Origin: Staphylococcus equorum
GTDB lineage: Bacteria > Bacillota > Bacilli > Staphylococcales > Staphylococcaceae
Direction: 5' to 3'
DNA length: 64,000 nucleotides
Assembly: GCF_029024965.1 (NCBI RefSeq)
Contig: NZ_CP118982.1
Coordinates: forward strand, 930,001-994,000
A model generated the notes under the pieces. The model was not told the origin of the DNA and ran no database searches. It worked only from the letters and a program-made list of their open reading frames with translations. Positions 42,563-50,533 of the stretch are shown here, piece after piece. The position numbers and the translations under genes are program-made. Position 1 is the stretch's first letter; each line of letters starts with the position of its first letter.

Positions 42563-43435
42563 ATGGAATTAAAAGATATAACAAAAACGTATGGCAATAA
42601 CAATGTTTTAGACCATATCAATTTTGATTTTGGACAAAGCCAAATTGTAGGTCTAATTGGTAAAAATGGTGTCGGCAAAACAACATTAATGAAAGTCATG
42701 AATGGAAATATTATCAAATATAAAGGGGAGGTAAAGGTAGGTAATAAAGACAATATCGGTTACCTTATTGAACATCCTAAATTGTATGATAATAAATCAG
42801 GTTTATATAATTTAAAATTATTTGCCAATGTATTAGGTAAGGGTTTTGATAAAAAATATGCAAATCAAATTATTGATGCTTTTGGTATGAGACCTTATGT
42901 GAAGAAAAAAGTTAAAAAGTATTCAATGGGAATGAAACAAAAGTTAGCCATAGCTGTTTCATTAATGAACAAACCCAAGTACCTCATTTTAGATGAGCCA
43001 ACAAATGGTATGGACCCTGACGGATCAATTGATGTATTGAAAACAATTCAATCACTTGTGCAGGAACTGGATATGAAAATTTTGATTTCTAGTCATAAGC
43101 TTGAGGATATTGAATTAATTTGCGATAGAGCAGTGTTTTTACGAGATGGTAATTTTGTTCAAGATGTTGATATGAAAGAAGGGGCACCAACGGATTCTAC
43201 AGTATTAATCTTAGAACAAAGCAATTTCAATAGTGCTTTAGAATATTTAAATGAAAATTTCGATGTGATTCAATCTAAAAGAGAAAATGGAGAAATCATT
43301 ATTAAAGCACAATCAAGTTATCAAAAAGTGCTTAAAGGTTTATCAGATATTGATATTTTCCCTGAGTTTATTGAAACACGTAAGAGTTCTTTACGTGATA
43401 CTTACTTCAATATTAATCAGAAAGGTGGCCAATAA
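42563..43435 (+). CDS. pmtC: Phenol-soluble modulin exporter, ATPase PmtC
   Basis: Second ABC ATPase, 290 residues: Walker A GKNGVGKTT (about residue 34), signature YSMGMKQKL (about residue 124), Walker B YLILDEPTNGMDPDG (about residue 142). Its stop codon overlaps the pmtD start by one base. Preceded by aaggagg. Confidence 0.92.
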   Translation: MELKDITKTYGNNNVLDHINFDFGQSQIVGLIGKNGVGKTTLMKVMNGNIIKYKGEVKVGNKDNIGYLIEHPKLYDNKSGLYNLKLFANVLGKGFDKKYANQIIDAFGMRPYVKKKVKKYSMGMKQKLAIAVSLMNKPKYLILDEPTNGMDPDGSIDVLKTIQSLVQELDMKILISSHKLEDIELICDRAVFLRDGNFVQDVDMKEGAPTDSTVLILEQSNFNSALEYLNENFDVIQSKRENGEIIIKAQSSYQKVLKGLSDIDIFPEFIETRKSSLRDTYFNINQKGGQ

Positions 43436-44163
43436 TGAATAGTTTACAACTCGTAAAATACGACATTTATAGCATTATTAGAAGTCCATTAACATATTTA
43501 GCATTACTCTTAACAATACTTCCATTAATTGGTTTTACAGTTTTATTTGTTCAGCAATCTGATAAAATAGACGGCAATATGTTACTTTCTATAGGTAGTT
43601 GGTTCTTTTCTATCATGGGCTTACTATTTGTAATCAAGACAATCACCCGTGATATTTCACAAGGTACGATTCAATTATATATGAATAAAACATCAAGTCG
43701 TGTGGGCTACGTTATCGCAAAAGTGATTTCAATTATACTGATTGCCATAATTATTACAGCAATACTTGTTGGATTTGTATTAATCGTGCAACAAATTGTT
43801 GACGGTGAAAATATAAAAGTTGATAAAATCTTTGAGTTACTTTGGTTCTTCATTCTATTCCATTTATTCTTTGGATTATTATTATATTTATTTTCATTAG
43901 TTGTACCAAAAACAGCATTAATCTTTACTTTAGGTATATTCTTAATATTACTTGTTCCTTTTGCTGAACCATTTATACCTATGATTCCTAAATTTGGTGA
44001 CAATATTCAAGATGCATTGAAATATATTCCATTTAGTTACTTAACTTCTAAAACGACAACTGGTGATTATACATTCTCTAATTGGCAATGGTTTATTACT
44101 TCAGCATCTATTGTAGTACTATTTATCGTTAATATATTCTATGTATCTAAAAAAGATATTTAA
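43435..44163 (+). CDS. pmtD: Phenol-soluble modulin exporter, membrane subunit PmtD
   Basis: 242 residues with six hydrophobic segments, ABC-2-like permease. Begins MNSLQLVKYDIYSIIRSPLTYLALLL. Last gene of the operon, closed by the bidirectional hairpin at 44195-44246. Confidence 0.88.
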   Translation: MNSLQLVKYDIYSIIRSPLTYLALLLTILPLIGFTVLFVQQSDKIDGNMLLSIGSWFFSIMGLLFVIKTITRDISQGTIQLYMNKTSSRVGYVIAKVISIILIAIIITAILVGFVLIVQQIVDGENIKVDKIFELLWFFILFHLFFGLLLYLFSLVVPKTALIFTLGIFLILLVPFAEPFIPMIPKFGDNIQDALKYIPFSYLTSKTTTGDYTFSNWQWFITSASIVVLFIVNIFYVSKKDI

Positions 44164-44194
44164 AATAAAGATAACCGAAGTTTGAGTCATAAAA

Positions 44195-44246
44195 AAAGAG
44201 ACGTATGAATTAACGGTTATAATACCTTAATTCATACGTCTTTTAT
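44195..44246. terminator. Bidirectional terminator pmtD / thioredoxin-like gene
   Basis: aaaagagacgtatgaatta...taattcatacgtctttta hairpin between convergent genes. Confidence 0.88.
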
Positions 44247-44806
44247 TAATTTATAATTAGTTTATCTAGAATTGAATCATAAACATATTTCCACATTTGT
44301 GAGTCTGTTTTAAAGCGATTAGAAATAATTGCATATGATTCAGTCGATTTATCTTCAAATGTAGGATCATCTTTTGCAGGCAGTTTGGAACGTGTTTCCT
44401 CTACAAAATGTTGTACTTGTCTTGCGCGAGGTCCCCAAACTGTTTGTTGTTCAAAATCATCATTTAAAAATACAAATATAGGTATCGATCTCGCAGTACC
44501 ATTTGTTAAGTATTGATCGATTAAGTCAGTGTTTTCATCACGATGAAAAACACGAGCTTCTAAATTTAATGCTTCACTAATATGTTTAAGAATAGGGATG
44601 TTCATCATAGCATCTCCACACCAGTCTTCAGTGATAACTAGAACTTTGCTATAGTTTGATGCTTTAATTTTTTCAAGACGACCATCATCCTCTGGTGTTG
44701 AGAATGAATTATATATTGATAGTAAATTCTCTTTGTTTTCAGTCATTGCTTCAATATATTGATCAAGCGGTTGACTGTTTTTGAAATACGTTTCTAAACT
44801 TGTCAT
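44246..44806 (-). CDS. Thioredoxin-fold family protein
   Basis: 186 residues. A thioredoxin-like core at about 45-130 holds the active-site-like TEDWCGDAMMNIP, with only one Cys (the second position is Met), and the cis-Pro tract RSIPIFVFLNDDF. This is the pattern of the Thioredoxin_9-type family, whose role is unclear; a two-cysteine oxidoreductase reaction is not possible with this motif. Monocistronic, leftward, with gggggaac before the ATG. Confidence 0.82.
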   Translation of the reverse strand: MTSLETYFKNSQPLDQYIEAMTENKENLLSIYNSFSTPEDDGRLEKIKASNYSKVLVITEDWCGDAMMNIPILKHISEALNLEARVFHRDENTDLIDQYLTNGTARSIPIFVFLNDDFEQQTVWGPRARQVQHFVEETRSKLPAKDDPTFEDKSTESYAIISNRFKTDSQMWKYVYDSILDKLIIN

Positions 44807-44958
44807 AATAGTTCCCCCTTTAATTGATTAGATATTATTATATCAATATTTTAATATGAAAGAAAATTATTAATACATATAAAAGTAATATGTTTTAAGA
44901 TTTCTTCAGGGATGAAAGTGACAAATACCTATGCTATATTTAATTAGTAAAGTAGAGT

Positions 44959-45462
44959 GTGGTGACAACATTGAAAATGCATAGACTACATAAGCGTCTT
45001 ATATTTTGTGTGTTTATAACAATGGCTTTTGGAACATTGTTACTGGTTAACTATATCAAGCAAGAACACTCGACTGATTTATCAAAACTATCTATTAATC
45101 GTGTCAAAATAGGGTCTGAAATTAATATTGACGAATACGTTGAACAAGACGAAGTCATTTTAAAAAAGTATCGTCTTTATTTAAAAAGAGAACATCCTAA
45201 TTTAATTTTCAAAGTGAATAAAAAGGATACACGACTTAAAGGTATAACTTTAACTAACGATACTACAGTTCAAACTAATTTTAATGGAACAATCAATAAT
45301 AATGTTGGAAAAGTTACACAGATACTAGGAACACGTTATAAACAAAAAAAGTTGCGCAAAGGCTTTAATGCTATAATATATAAAGATAAGAAAAATCAAA
45401 TAAAGTTATTTATTATTTATAAACATGATAAAATAAAGAAAGTTGAAATATATAAGAAATAA
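44959..45462 (+). CDS. Membrane-anchored hypothetical protein
   Basis: Not recognised. Up to 167 residues with one N-terminal hydrophobic helix (IFCVFITMAFGTLLLVNYI, about 15-33) and a strongly basic, soluble remainder that would face outside; no lipobox. The start is uncertain: GTG at 44959 or 44962, TTG at 44971 or ATG at 44977, none with a strong site. The extracellular part ends in a Lys-rich stretch. Own terminator at 45470-45502. Confidence 0.6.
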   Translation: MVTTLKMHRLHKRLIFCVFITMAFGTLLLVNYIKQEHSTDLSKLSINRVKIGSEINIDEYVEQDEVILKKYRLYLKREHPNLIFKVNKKDTRLKGITLTNDTTVQTNFNGTINNNVGKVTQILGTRYKQKKLRKGFNAIIYKDKKNQIKLFIIYKHDKIKKVEIYKK

Positions 45463-45469
45463 AAAATTA

Positions 45470-45502
45470 AAAATGACATTCCTAATAGGGTATGTCATTT
45501 TT
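45470..45502 (+). terminator. Terminator
   Basis: aaaaatgacat-tcctaatagggt-atgtcattttt hairpin after the hypothetical gene. Confidence 0.8.
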
Positions 45503-45541
45503 GATTTTATATATACGTTTTGCTTCGAATCTTAAGTTTGA

Positions 45542-46117
45542 ATGGCGGTAGATATTTTGGATAAAATCACTTTTTTAAATGAATTAGAGCAAGAATTAGA
45601 TAAATTACCAAGAAGTGAACGCGATAAAGTGATGTATGAATATGAGGAATATTTTTTTGATCAAGAAAGTGAAGGTAAAAATGAATATCAAATCATTGGT
45701 GCCCTTGAATCACCTAAAAAGATAGGCAAAGAGCTAATGGCTAGAAACGCGATTGTATCTGCGGAATTTCGCCCTAATATAAATACAATTGTGAGAGCAA
45801 TTATGGCATCTCTGGGTATGGGGATATTATCATTAATCATTATTTTAATCCCTATGATATTTGTTGGCATTTTCATGTTTATACTATTACTAGTTGCATT
45901 ATTTTTCTCGCTTAGTCCGCTATTATTGATTATCAACGGCATAATTAATGATAATTTTAGTTTTGCTATAAGTAACTATTTATTTGCGATTTCCTATACA
46001 GGGTTAGGTCTTTTATTATTTGTTATTATTGCAAAATTTGCTCAATTCGTTTATAGAGTGATTTTAAAATACTTACGTTGGAATATTAAAACAATTAAAG
46101 GAAGTGCAGTCGAATGA
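45542..46117 (+). CDS. DUF1700 family membrane protein
   Basis: 191 residues. The N-terminal FLNELEQELDKLPRSERDKVMYEYEEYF is the DUF1700 signature; three to four hydrophobic segments follow from about residue 78. Start uncertain: ATG at 45542 has no site, while the TTG at 45557 has ggcggt upstream. It overlaps the DUF4097 gene by four bases, a pair found together in many Firmicutes, usually behind a PadR-type regulator; no such regulator is here. The pair is often linked to cell-envelope stress, but the function is not established. Confidence 0.85.
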   Translation: MAVDILDKITFLNELEQELDKLPRSERDKVMYEYEEYFFDQESEGKNEYQIIGALESPKKIGKELMARNAIVSAEFRPNINTIVRAIMASLGMGILSLIIILIPMIFVGIFMFILLLVALFFSLSPLLLIINGIINDNFSFAISNYLFAISYTGLGLLLFVIIAKFAQFVYRVILKYLRWNIKTIKGSAVE

Positions 46118-46965
46118 AGAAGTTATTTTTAAGCGGCTTAACATTATTTCTCGTGTGCTTTCTTTTAGCTTGTGTCGCTTGGTTTGGATTTGAAAAACAA
46201 AACAACCAACTCAATTCTGTTGATAAAGAAGTTAATGATAAAAATATAGAAAATTTAAACATAGATAGTCAAAATAGTGAGGTTCAAGTTAAGCAAGGTG
46301 ACGAATTTTCAGTGACCTATAAAGGGAAAAAGAATATTGATATTACGCATAAAAACAAGACATTACATGTTCATGAGACTGATAATACAGATGATCATTA
46401 TGGATTGAATTTTAATCCGTTCCGACAGTTTGATGATGAGATGGTAGTAACAGTGCCAGATAAAAAACTAAATCATTTAAATGTATCTAGTAAGACGAAT
46501 ATTATAAATATTGATAGTATTAATGTAAAAGATGCATATATTTCAATGAAAGCTACTGGTGCAGCACGTGTGTTTTTAAGTAATGTAGCATTAGACAAAC
46601 TGTATTATAGAGGTTTGAATTCACCCATTGATATAAAGAGAAGTCAAATTACTAATGCGAATATTAAAACGAAACAGGCGAGTATAACGAGTAAAAAATC
46701 ATTGATTGAAAAGTCAGTGTTGTTAGCTGACCATGGTAAAATTGATTTGAGTCGAATGGATATTGCATCACATTTTAGAGCTTCTACGCAATATGGTGAT
46801 ATTTTCATGTCATATAATGAGGACCCTCAAGATACGTTGCTAAGATTGAATCCATCTGATGGAACTTCTGAAGTTATCAATAACAATTTTGAAGATAATA
46901 AAGTAGGCTCAGGAAAGCATATTTTAGAGTTCTATACAGATCATGGGGATATTTATATAAATTAA
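46114..46965 (+). CDS. DUF4097 family beta-strand repeat protein
   Basis: 283 residues. An N-terminal hydrophobic segment (about 3-25) anchors it. A Cys at residue 20 follows Leu-Leu-Ala, but the strongly hydrophobic stretch continues, so a membrane anchor is more likely than a lipoprotein. The rest is the repetitive beta-strand pattern of DUF4097 (NLNIDSQNSEVQVKQGDEF ... HGDIYIN), an adhesin-like solenoid. Coupled to the DUF1700 gene upstream. Ended by the hairpin at 47026-47072. Confidence 0.82.
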   Translation: MKKLFLSGLTLFLVCFLLACVAWFGFEKQNNQLNSVDKEVNDKNIENLNIDSQNSEVQVKQGDEFSVTYKGKKNIDITHKNKTLHVHETDNTDDHYGLNFNPFRQFDDEMVVTVPDKKLNHLNVSSKTNIINIDSINVKDAYISMKATGAARVFLSNVALDKLYYRGLNSPIDIKRSQITNANIKTKQASITSKKSLIEKSVLLADHGKIDLSRMDIASHFRASTQYGDIFMSYNEDPQDTLLRLNPSDGTSEVINNNFEDNKVGSGKHILEFYTDHGDIYIN

Positions 46966-47025
46966 ATTTATACTGTCATGAATAGAAAGAGTCAGAAAGT
47001 ACATTTAATTGAAATGCTTAAAGTG

Positions 47026-47072
47026 AAAAAATAGCTATACACCTTTAAATTAAAAGGGTATAGCTATTTTTA
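47026..47072. terminator. Terminator after the DUF4097 gene
   Basis: aaaaatagctatacacctt...aagggtatagctattttt, long symmetric hairpin. A decayed copy of the same sequence occurs at about 47636-47680, next to an integrase remnant, suggesting that this terminator or its flank was a phage attachment region. Confidence 0.8.
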
Positions 47073-47077
47073 ATTTG

Positions 47078-47175
47078 GAAATAATTACAAATTACTACAA
47101 ACTAACCACTTAATAATCATAAAAATAACGAGTCGATGTTAGATATAATGAACGATCTAAATCAAGTTACCCAAC
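47078..47175 (-). pseudogene. Integrase 3'-end remnant, older copy
   Basis: About 95 bases align on the minus strand with the end of the integrase remnant at 47726-47914 and its 3' flank (shared tracts gatttagatcgtt, tttatgattatta, gttagtttgta). No useful frame remains. The terminator hairpin lies directly beyond it, as for the second copy. Confidence 0.6.
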
Positions 47176-47330
47176 AGCAAAATGGTGAAAGTAAATGACT
47201 AATAAAATAATATAAAAATATGTTAGAATAAAAAAGTGAGAAAGTTGGATAGATGGTGGCTAATCTTAGTATAAAGTGAGGTGGTGCTTATGAAAGTACC
47301 GACAAAATCTTTAGAAAGGAGACGCCTTGT

Positions 47331-47438
47331 GTGGTTCCAATTGTAGAAGCACTACACTTAATGTTAGGTTTCGGTACTTTCATCGTTACCTTATTAGGTT
47401 TAGTGGTTGCAATTGTTAAATTAAGCCATAAAAAATAA
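47331..47438 (+). CDS. SprG/Hol_Tox-like type I toxin (35 residues)
   Basis: A GTG start with aaaggag about 11 bases upstream gives 35 residues: MVPIVEALHLMLGFG, then a single hydrophobic helix (TFIVTLLGLVVAIV) and the basic end KLSHKK. This is the layout of the holin-like toxin family (SprG1, TxpA, BsrG). The overlapping upstream frame encoding SLERRRL simply translates the ribosome binding site, as also seen at SprG loci. The gene lies between two integrase remnants. An antisense RNA gene faces it. Confidence 0.78.
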   Translation: MVPIVEALHLMLGFGTFIVTLLGLVVAIVKLSHKK

Positions 47439-47530
47439 CCATCTCTAACTTTGGCGAGGATGAGATGATTATTTAATCATTATTAAATTCCAGCCACCGT
47501 CTTTTTAACGGGCTCATTAGGGCGATACAC
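47430..47530 (-). ncRNA. SprF-like antisense antitoxin RNA
   Basis: On the minus strand the sequence acggtggct (complement near 47493) through a final hairpin catctc...gagatg and ggttattttttatg resembles S. aureus SprF antitoxin RNAs. Its 3' end overlaps the 3' end of the toxin frame by a few bases, the usual convergent arrangement. The 5' end and promoter were not located; the given limits are approximate. Confidence 0.6.
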
Positions 47531-47556
47531 TTATGGTGTGTTGCCCTTTTTCTATA
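47521..47556 (+). terminator. Terminator of the toxin mRNA
   Basis: gggcgatacac-ttat-ggtgtgttgccc followed by ttttt; it probably ends the SprG-like transcript. Confidence 0.65.
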
Positions 47557-47635
47557 TATAAATTACCACAACATAAAAATATTATCAAATTTTTATGTCG
47601 TATTATTATTGTTAGAAGGAAAACAATGTGGTTGT

Positions 47636-47740
47636 AAAAATAGCTGTATCCCTTGATATTGAAAGTATATAGCATTTGTTGATTTGAAAATCATTACAAT
47701 ATACCACAATCTAACTACTCATTAATCATAATAATAAAGG
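47636..47740. repeat. Imperfect direct repeat of 47026-47130
   Basis: aaaaatagctgtat...gaaaatcattacaatataccacaatctaac copies, with many changes, the terminator and flank at 47026-47130. With the integrase ends on the same side of each copy this looks like two generations of attachment site. Inference. Confidence 0.55.
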
Positions 47741-47914
47741 ATCAAATGATTCAATATAACTATCTAAATTTGATAACGCATCAAATTCCATTTTTTCAGT
47801 TACATGAGTATAGATATTTAATGTGGTTGTTATATTTATGTGTCCAAGTACCTGTTGTACTAATTTTACTGGCGCTTCCATTATACCTTGTACCATTTTA
47901 AATCTAACCCATTC
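47726..47914 (-). pseudogene. Tyrosine recombinase (phage integrase) C-terminal fragment
   Basis: Minus-strand frame reading KLVQQVLGHINITTTLNIYTH, the box II region of tyrosine recombinases with the GH and the catalytic Tyr, and ending IESFDPLLL. Only about 60 residues remain, and an in-frame stop cuts the frame at its left side. No other phage genes survive. The stretch 47915-48203 shows no feature except a lone perfect DnaA box at 48087-48095. Confidence 0.85.
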
Positions 47915-48203
47915 TTATAGAGGCGTTATTTTATATTGCCTGTTCTCAAAAGCAAATGATTCATTTGACGATGCTTATCATTTAACTTAGTTAATAAATT
48001 CGATACAATGCATAAATTATATATCAGAATACTACGTATATACCACCTTAATATTGAATTTGTACGTAATATTATGAGGTTTTAAGTTATCCACACATAC
48101 TAAGAATACTGAAATGAAAGGATTTGACAAAATATAAATGCAAGCACTTTAATTAAGTACTTTCTGGCTCTTTTTATAGTGTGATGATTTAAAATGATAA
48201 ATA

Positions 48204-49244
48204 TTAATATGTGGCAAAGGTTAAATCAGTGTCAAGATGGCCGTTAATTGAAGTAATATCTAATGATTCGCCATCGAGCCATTTGCCAAAGTCTATTATG
48301 GTAGGTGCTTTATTTTCCCCTAAAGTGATATGTGCTGTTAATGATTGTGGTTCATACATACTTGTATGAATTGTACCGGACCAACTTTTGAATAATTTAC
48401 TATAAATTTCATATTCCGGATTATTAAATAAATTAAATGCGCTCATTTTATCTAGTGATGTAGGTGCTTGTTTTAGAAGGCGATTTAAACGCTCTTTAGA
48501 TTCTTTTGTAAAATTTCTATTCTCATGTGTTAATAATTTGAAATGATTCGTACAAGTACGATCGTAACGAACATCAACGGAGCGAGGAGAAACTTCGACA
48601 ATCGCATGATTCAAATGTTTATCCATGACAATGTAACTAAAAGAGCTTCTATGTGGAAGTTCTTTTAGTAATTGTATGGCTTCAGGTACATCTTTACAAT
48701 ATTGTAATATAAGCCTGCCGACCATATAGCAGACGAAGCCATCACCTGGGTGCTTTCTGTGCATGAAATTGTAGCCCATGGATAGACCAGATTCATTCAT
48801 TCCGTCCATTCTCCCGGTTACACGTGATGTAGGACCTATTTGTGCTAATCCGCCATCAGTAGGTTGGAACAATAAGTAACGACCATCATAAGTTGCAGGG
48901 TGGTAATCATAGTTTCGAACCATATAATCTTGACCTAAAAAGACCGTACAGCCACTGTTTTTCAACGGTGTGAATCGATAGTGCGCAAAGTTAAGAATCA
49001 TTTGACGAGTAGGCAAATTAAGTACTTCTTGCATACCTCTAATTTCTTCCCAAATTTGCGGTGCGTACGTTTGGAAAATGTCATATGTTTCTTTGATATG
49101 GATATCAAAGCGGGGCATACGTTTTTTCCATTCTTTCTCTCTATTTTTAAGTAAGGGTGTTTGCTGCATCCACTGTGCTGTTTGTACACCTAAATCAAAG
49201 TGTGAACCTCGATGTGTTAAGATGTCTGATTTTACTGATTGCAT
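48204..49244 (-). CDS. C45 / choloylglycine-hydrolase-like Ntn hydrolase
   Basis: 346 residues, N-terminal-nucleophile hydrolase of the acyl-CoA:6-APA acyltransferase-like (C45) family. The candidate nucleophile Cys99 follows NSG in LKNSGCTVFLGQDYMVRNYDYH, the family signature, which implies autocatalytic removal of about 98 residues. If processed like penicillin acyltransferase the small chain is residues 1-98. Substrates are amide bonds of lipid-like or aromatic conjugates in relatives; not known here. Monocistronic. Confidence 0.83.
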   Translation of the reverse strand: MQSVKSDILTHRGSHFDLGVQTAQWMQQTPLLKNREKEWKKRMPRFDIHIKETYDIFQTYAPQIWEEIRGMQEVLNLPTRQMILNFAHYRFTPLKNSGCTVFLGQDYMVRNYDYHPATYDGRYLLFQPTDGGLAQIGPTSRVTGRMDGMNESGLSMGYNFMHRKHPGDGFVCYMVGRLILQYCKDVPEAIQLLKELPHRSSFSYIVMDKHLNHAIVEVSPRSVDVRYDRTCTNHFKLLTHENRNFTKESKERLNRLLKQAPTSLDKMSAFNLFNNPEYEIYSKLFKSWSGTIHTSMYEPQSLTAHITLGENKAPTIIDFGKWLDGESLDITSINGHLDTDLTFATY

Positions 49245-49310
49245 AGTTTAAAACTCCTATTTATGTGTGTAATCTTACAAAAATGTAACTTCATTGTAAC
49301 GCTCTGTTAA

Positions 49311-49339
49311 TTGCATTACGTATGACCAGTAGTTATGCT
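49311..49339 (+). promoter_or_regulatory. Promoter of the 18-residue peptide gene
   Basis: ttgcat (49311-49316), 17 bases, tatgct (49334-49339). It gives a leader of about 45 bases before the ribosome binding site gaggtgatt. No AgrA-type repeats were seen. Confidence 0.6.
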
Positions 49340-49392
49340 TAAATTAACATCAAGGGACGATTCAGATAGACAAATTCAATGAGGTGATTATT

Positions 49393-49449
49393 ATGTCAAA
49401 TTATTATGATGCTTTCAAAGATGCAGTCTCCACTTGGTGGGGTCAATAA
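49393..49449 (+). CDS. Orphan amphipathic peptide (18 residues), PSM-like
   Basis: MSNYYDAFKDAVSTWWGQ, with gaggtgatt just before the ATG, its own promoter (49311-49339) and a perfect terminator (49474-49503). On a helical wheel the hydrophobic residues (M1, Y4, Y5, F8, A11, V12, W15, W16) fall on one face and the polar ones on the other, the design of phenol-soluble modulins and leaderless bacteriocins. Net charge about -1. It has no clear sequence match that I recognise. The complete small transcription unit argues that it is real. Confidence 0.6.
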   Translation: MSNYYDAFKDAVSTWWGQ

Positions 49450-49473
49450 GATGAGAATAACTAACATTGAATT

Positions 49474-49504
49474 GGCTAATATTTAACGATATTAGCCCTT
49501 TTTT
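49474..49504 (+). terminator. Terminator of the peptide gene
   Basis: ggctaatat-ttaacg-atattagcc followed by six T; nine perfect pairs. Confidence 0.88.
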
Positions 49505-49738
49505 ACATATATTGGTAATAAATATAACATCTATCTTTATTCTGATGAGAAGAAAATGTTAAAATAAATAAGACATATTGACTAAAAATTATTGATTTTG
49601 CATTACTCCAATAATATCATAAATTCACTTTTTAATATTTAGATTAAAGTAATGGAAAGTGGGTATATATTTATTGATGCTTTCAAGTATGCTATCATTA
49701 TTGATAGATATGTTAATAATTTATTGAGGTGAATCAGA
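49505..49738. other. Intergenic stretch before the small membrane protein
   Basis: A/T-rich DNA with no frame of interest; it should carry the promoter of the gene at 49739. tgaggtgaatc near 49725 is its ribosome binding site. Confidence 0.5.
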
Positions 49739-49909
49739 ATGTGTAATTTTATTAAAGGTTTATTTAAATTTGTATTAGGTACAATTCTTACTGTGTCAAT
49801 AGCAGCAGGTGTTGGTGCAGTAGTTTTCGCTTATATCTTTAAAAAAGATTTCGAAGATATTGAAAGTAAAACAAAAGAAATAGTTTCAGATATTGAAACG
49901 AATAATTAA
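49739..49909 (+). CDS. Small single-helix membrane protein
   Basis: 56 residues: MCNFIKGLFKFV, then one hydrophobic helix rich in small residues (GTILTVSIAAGVGAVVFAYIF), then an acidic amphipathic tail FEDIESKTKEIVSDIETN. tgaggtg lies upstream. The form resembles YtxH-like general-stress proteins, but it is too short to assign. Followed by a hairpin terminator at 49940-49986. Confidence 0.75.
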   Translation: MCNFIKGLFKFVLGTILTVSIAAGVGAVVFAYIFKKDFEDIESKTKEIVSDIETNN

Positions 49910-49939
49910 GTTATTGATAGAGCACTTTAGAGTGTTCTC

Positions 49940-49986
49940 ATACTGTCGACAAAGTCTTAGGGCTTCTGTTGGCAGTATTTTTTTTT
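49940..49986 (+). terminator. Terminator of the small membrane protein gene
   Basis: atactg...cagtat outer stem with an inner aagtc/gggctt stem, followed by eight T. Confidence 0.75.
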
Positions 49987-49993
49987 AGCCACC

Positions 49994-50510
49994 GTTCAAC
50001 GAAGTTGTTACGGTGGCTTATGCAGTCGGAAAGACTGCGAACATAGATCCGTTCAACGAAGTTGTTACGGTGGCTTATGCAGTCGGAAAGACTGCGAACA
50101 TAGATCCGTTCAACGAAGTTGTTACGGTGGCTTATGCAGTCGGAAAGACTGCGAACATAAATCCCGTTCAACGAAGTTGTTACGGTGGCTAATGCAGTCG
50201 GAAAGACTGCGAACATAAATCCGTTCAACGAAGTTGTTACGGTGGCTTATGCAGTCGGAAAGACTGCGAACATAAATCCCGTTCAACGAAGTTGTTACGG
50301 TGGCTAATGCAGTCGGAAAGACTGCGAACATAGATCCGTTCAACGAAGTTGTTACGGTGGCTAATGCAGTCGGAAAGACTGCGAACATAGATCCGTTCAA
50401 CGAAGTTGTTACGGTGGCTAATGCAGTCGGAAAGACTGCGAACATAAATCCCGTTCAACGAAGTTGTTACGGTGGCTAATGCAGTCGGAAAGACTGCGAA
50501 CATAAATCCC
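49994..50510. repeat. Nine tandem 57/58-bp hairpin repeats
   Basis: Units start at 49994, 50051, 50108, 50166, 50223, 50281, 50338, 50395 and 50453. Each reads gttcaacgaagttgttacgg then tggctaatgcagtcgg and aaagactgcgaacataratcc. Each has two hairpins: caac-gaa-gttg and gcagtc-ggaaa-gactgc. Variation is confined to tta/taa, tag/taa and one extra c. There are no unique spacers, so it is not CRISPR. The open frames over it are repeat artefacts. Confidence 0.95.
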
Positions 50511-50533
50511 GTTCTTCAAGTATAGAAAAGCAG

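Noticed and set aside
46114..46200. Lipoprotein signal (Leu-Leu-Ala-Cys) in the DUF4097 protein
   Set aside because: The hydrophobic stretch continues beyond the Cys (VAWFGF), more like a membrane anchor than a cleaved lipoprotein signal.
48087..48095. Perfect DnaA box ttatccaca
   Set aside because: It stands alone, without the AT-rich repeats or neighbouring boxes expected of an origin or cluster.
49938..50503. Repetitive open frames and a CRISPR-like array
   Set aside because: The 57/58-bp units have no variable spacers and no cas genes are near; the frames are translations of the repeat.
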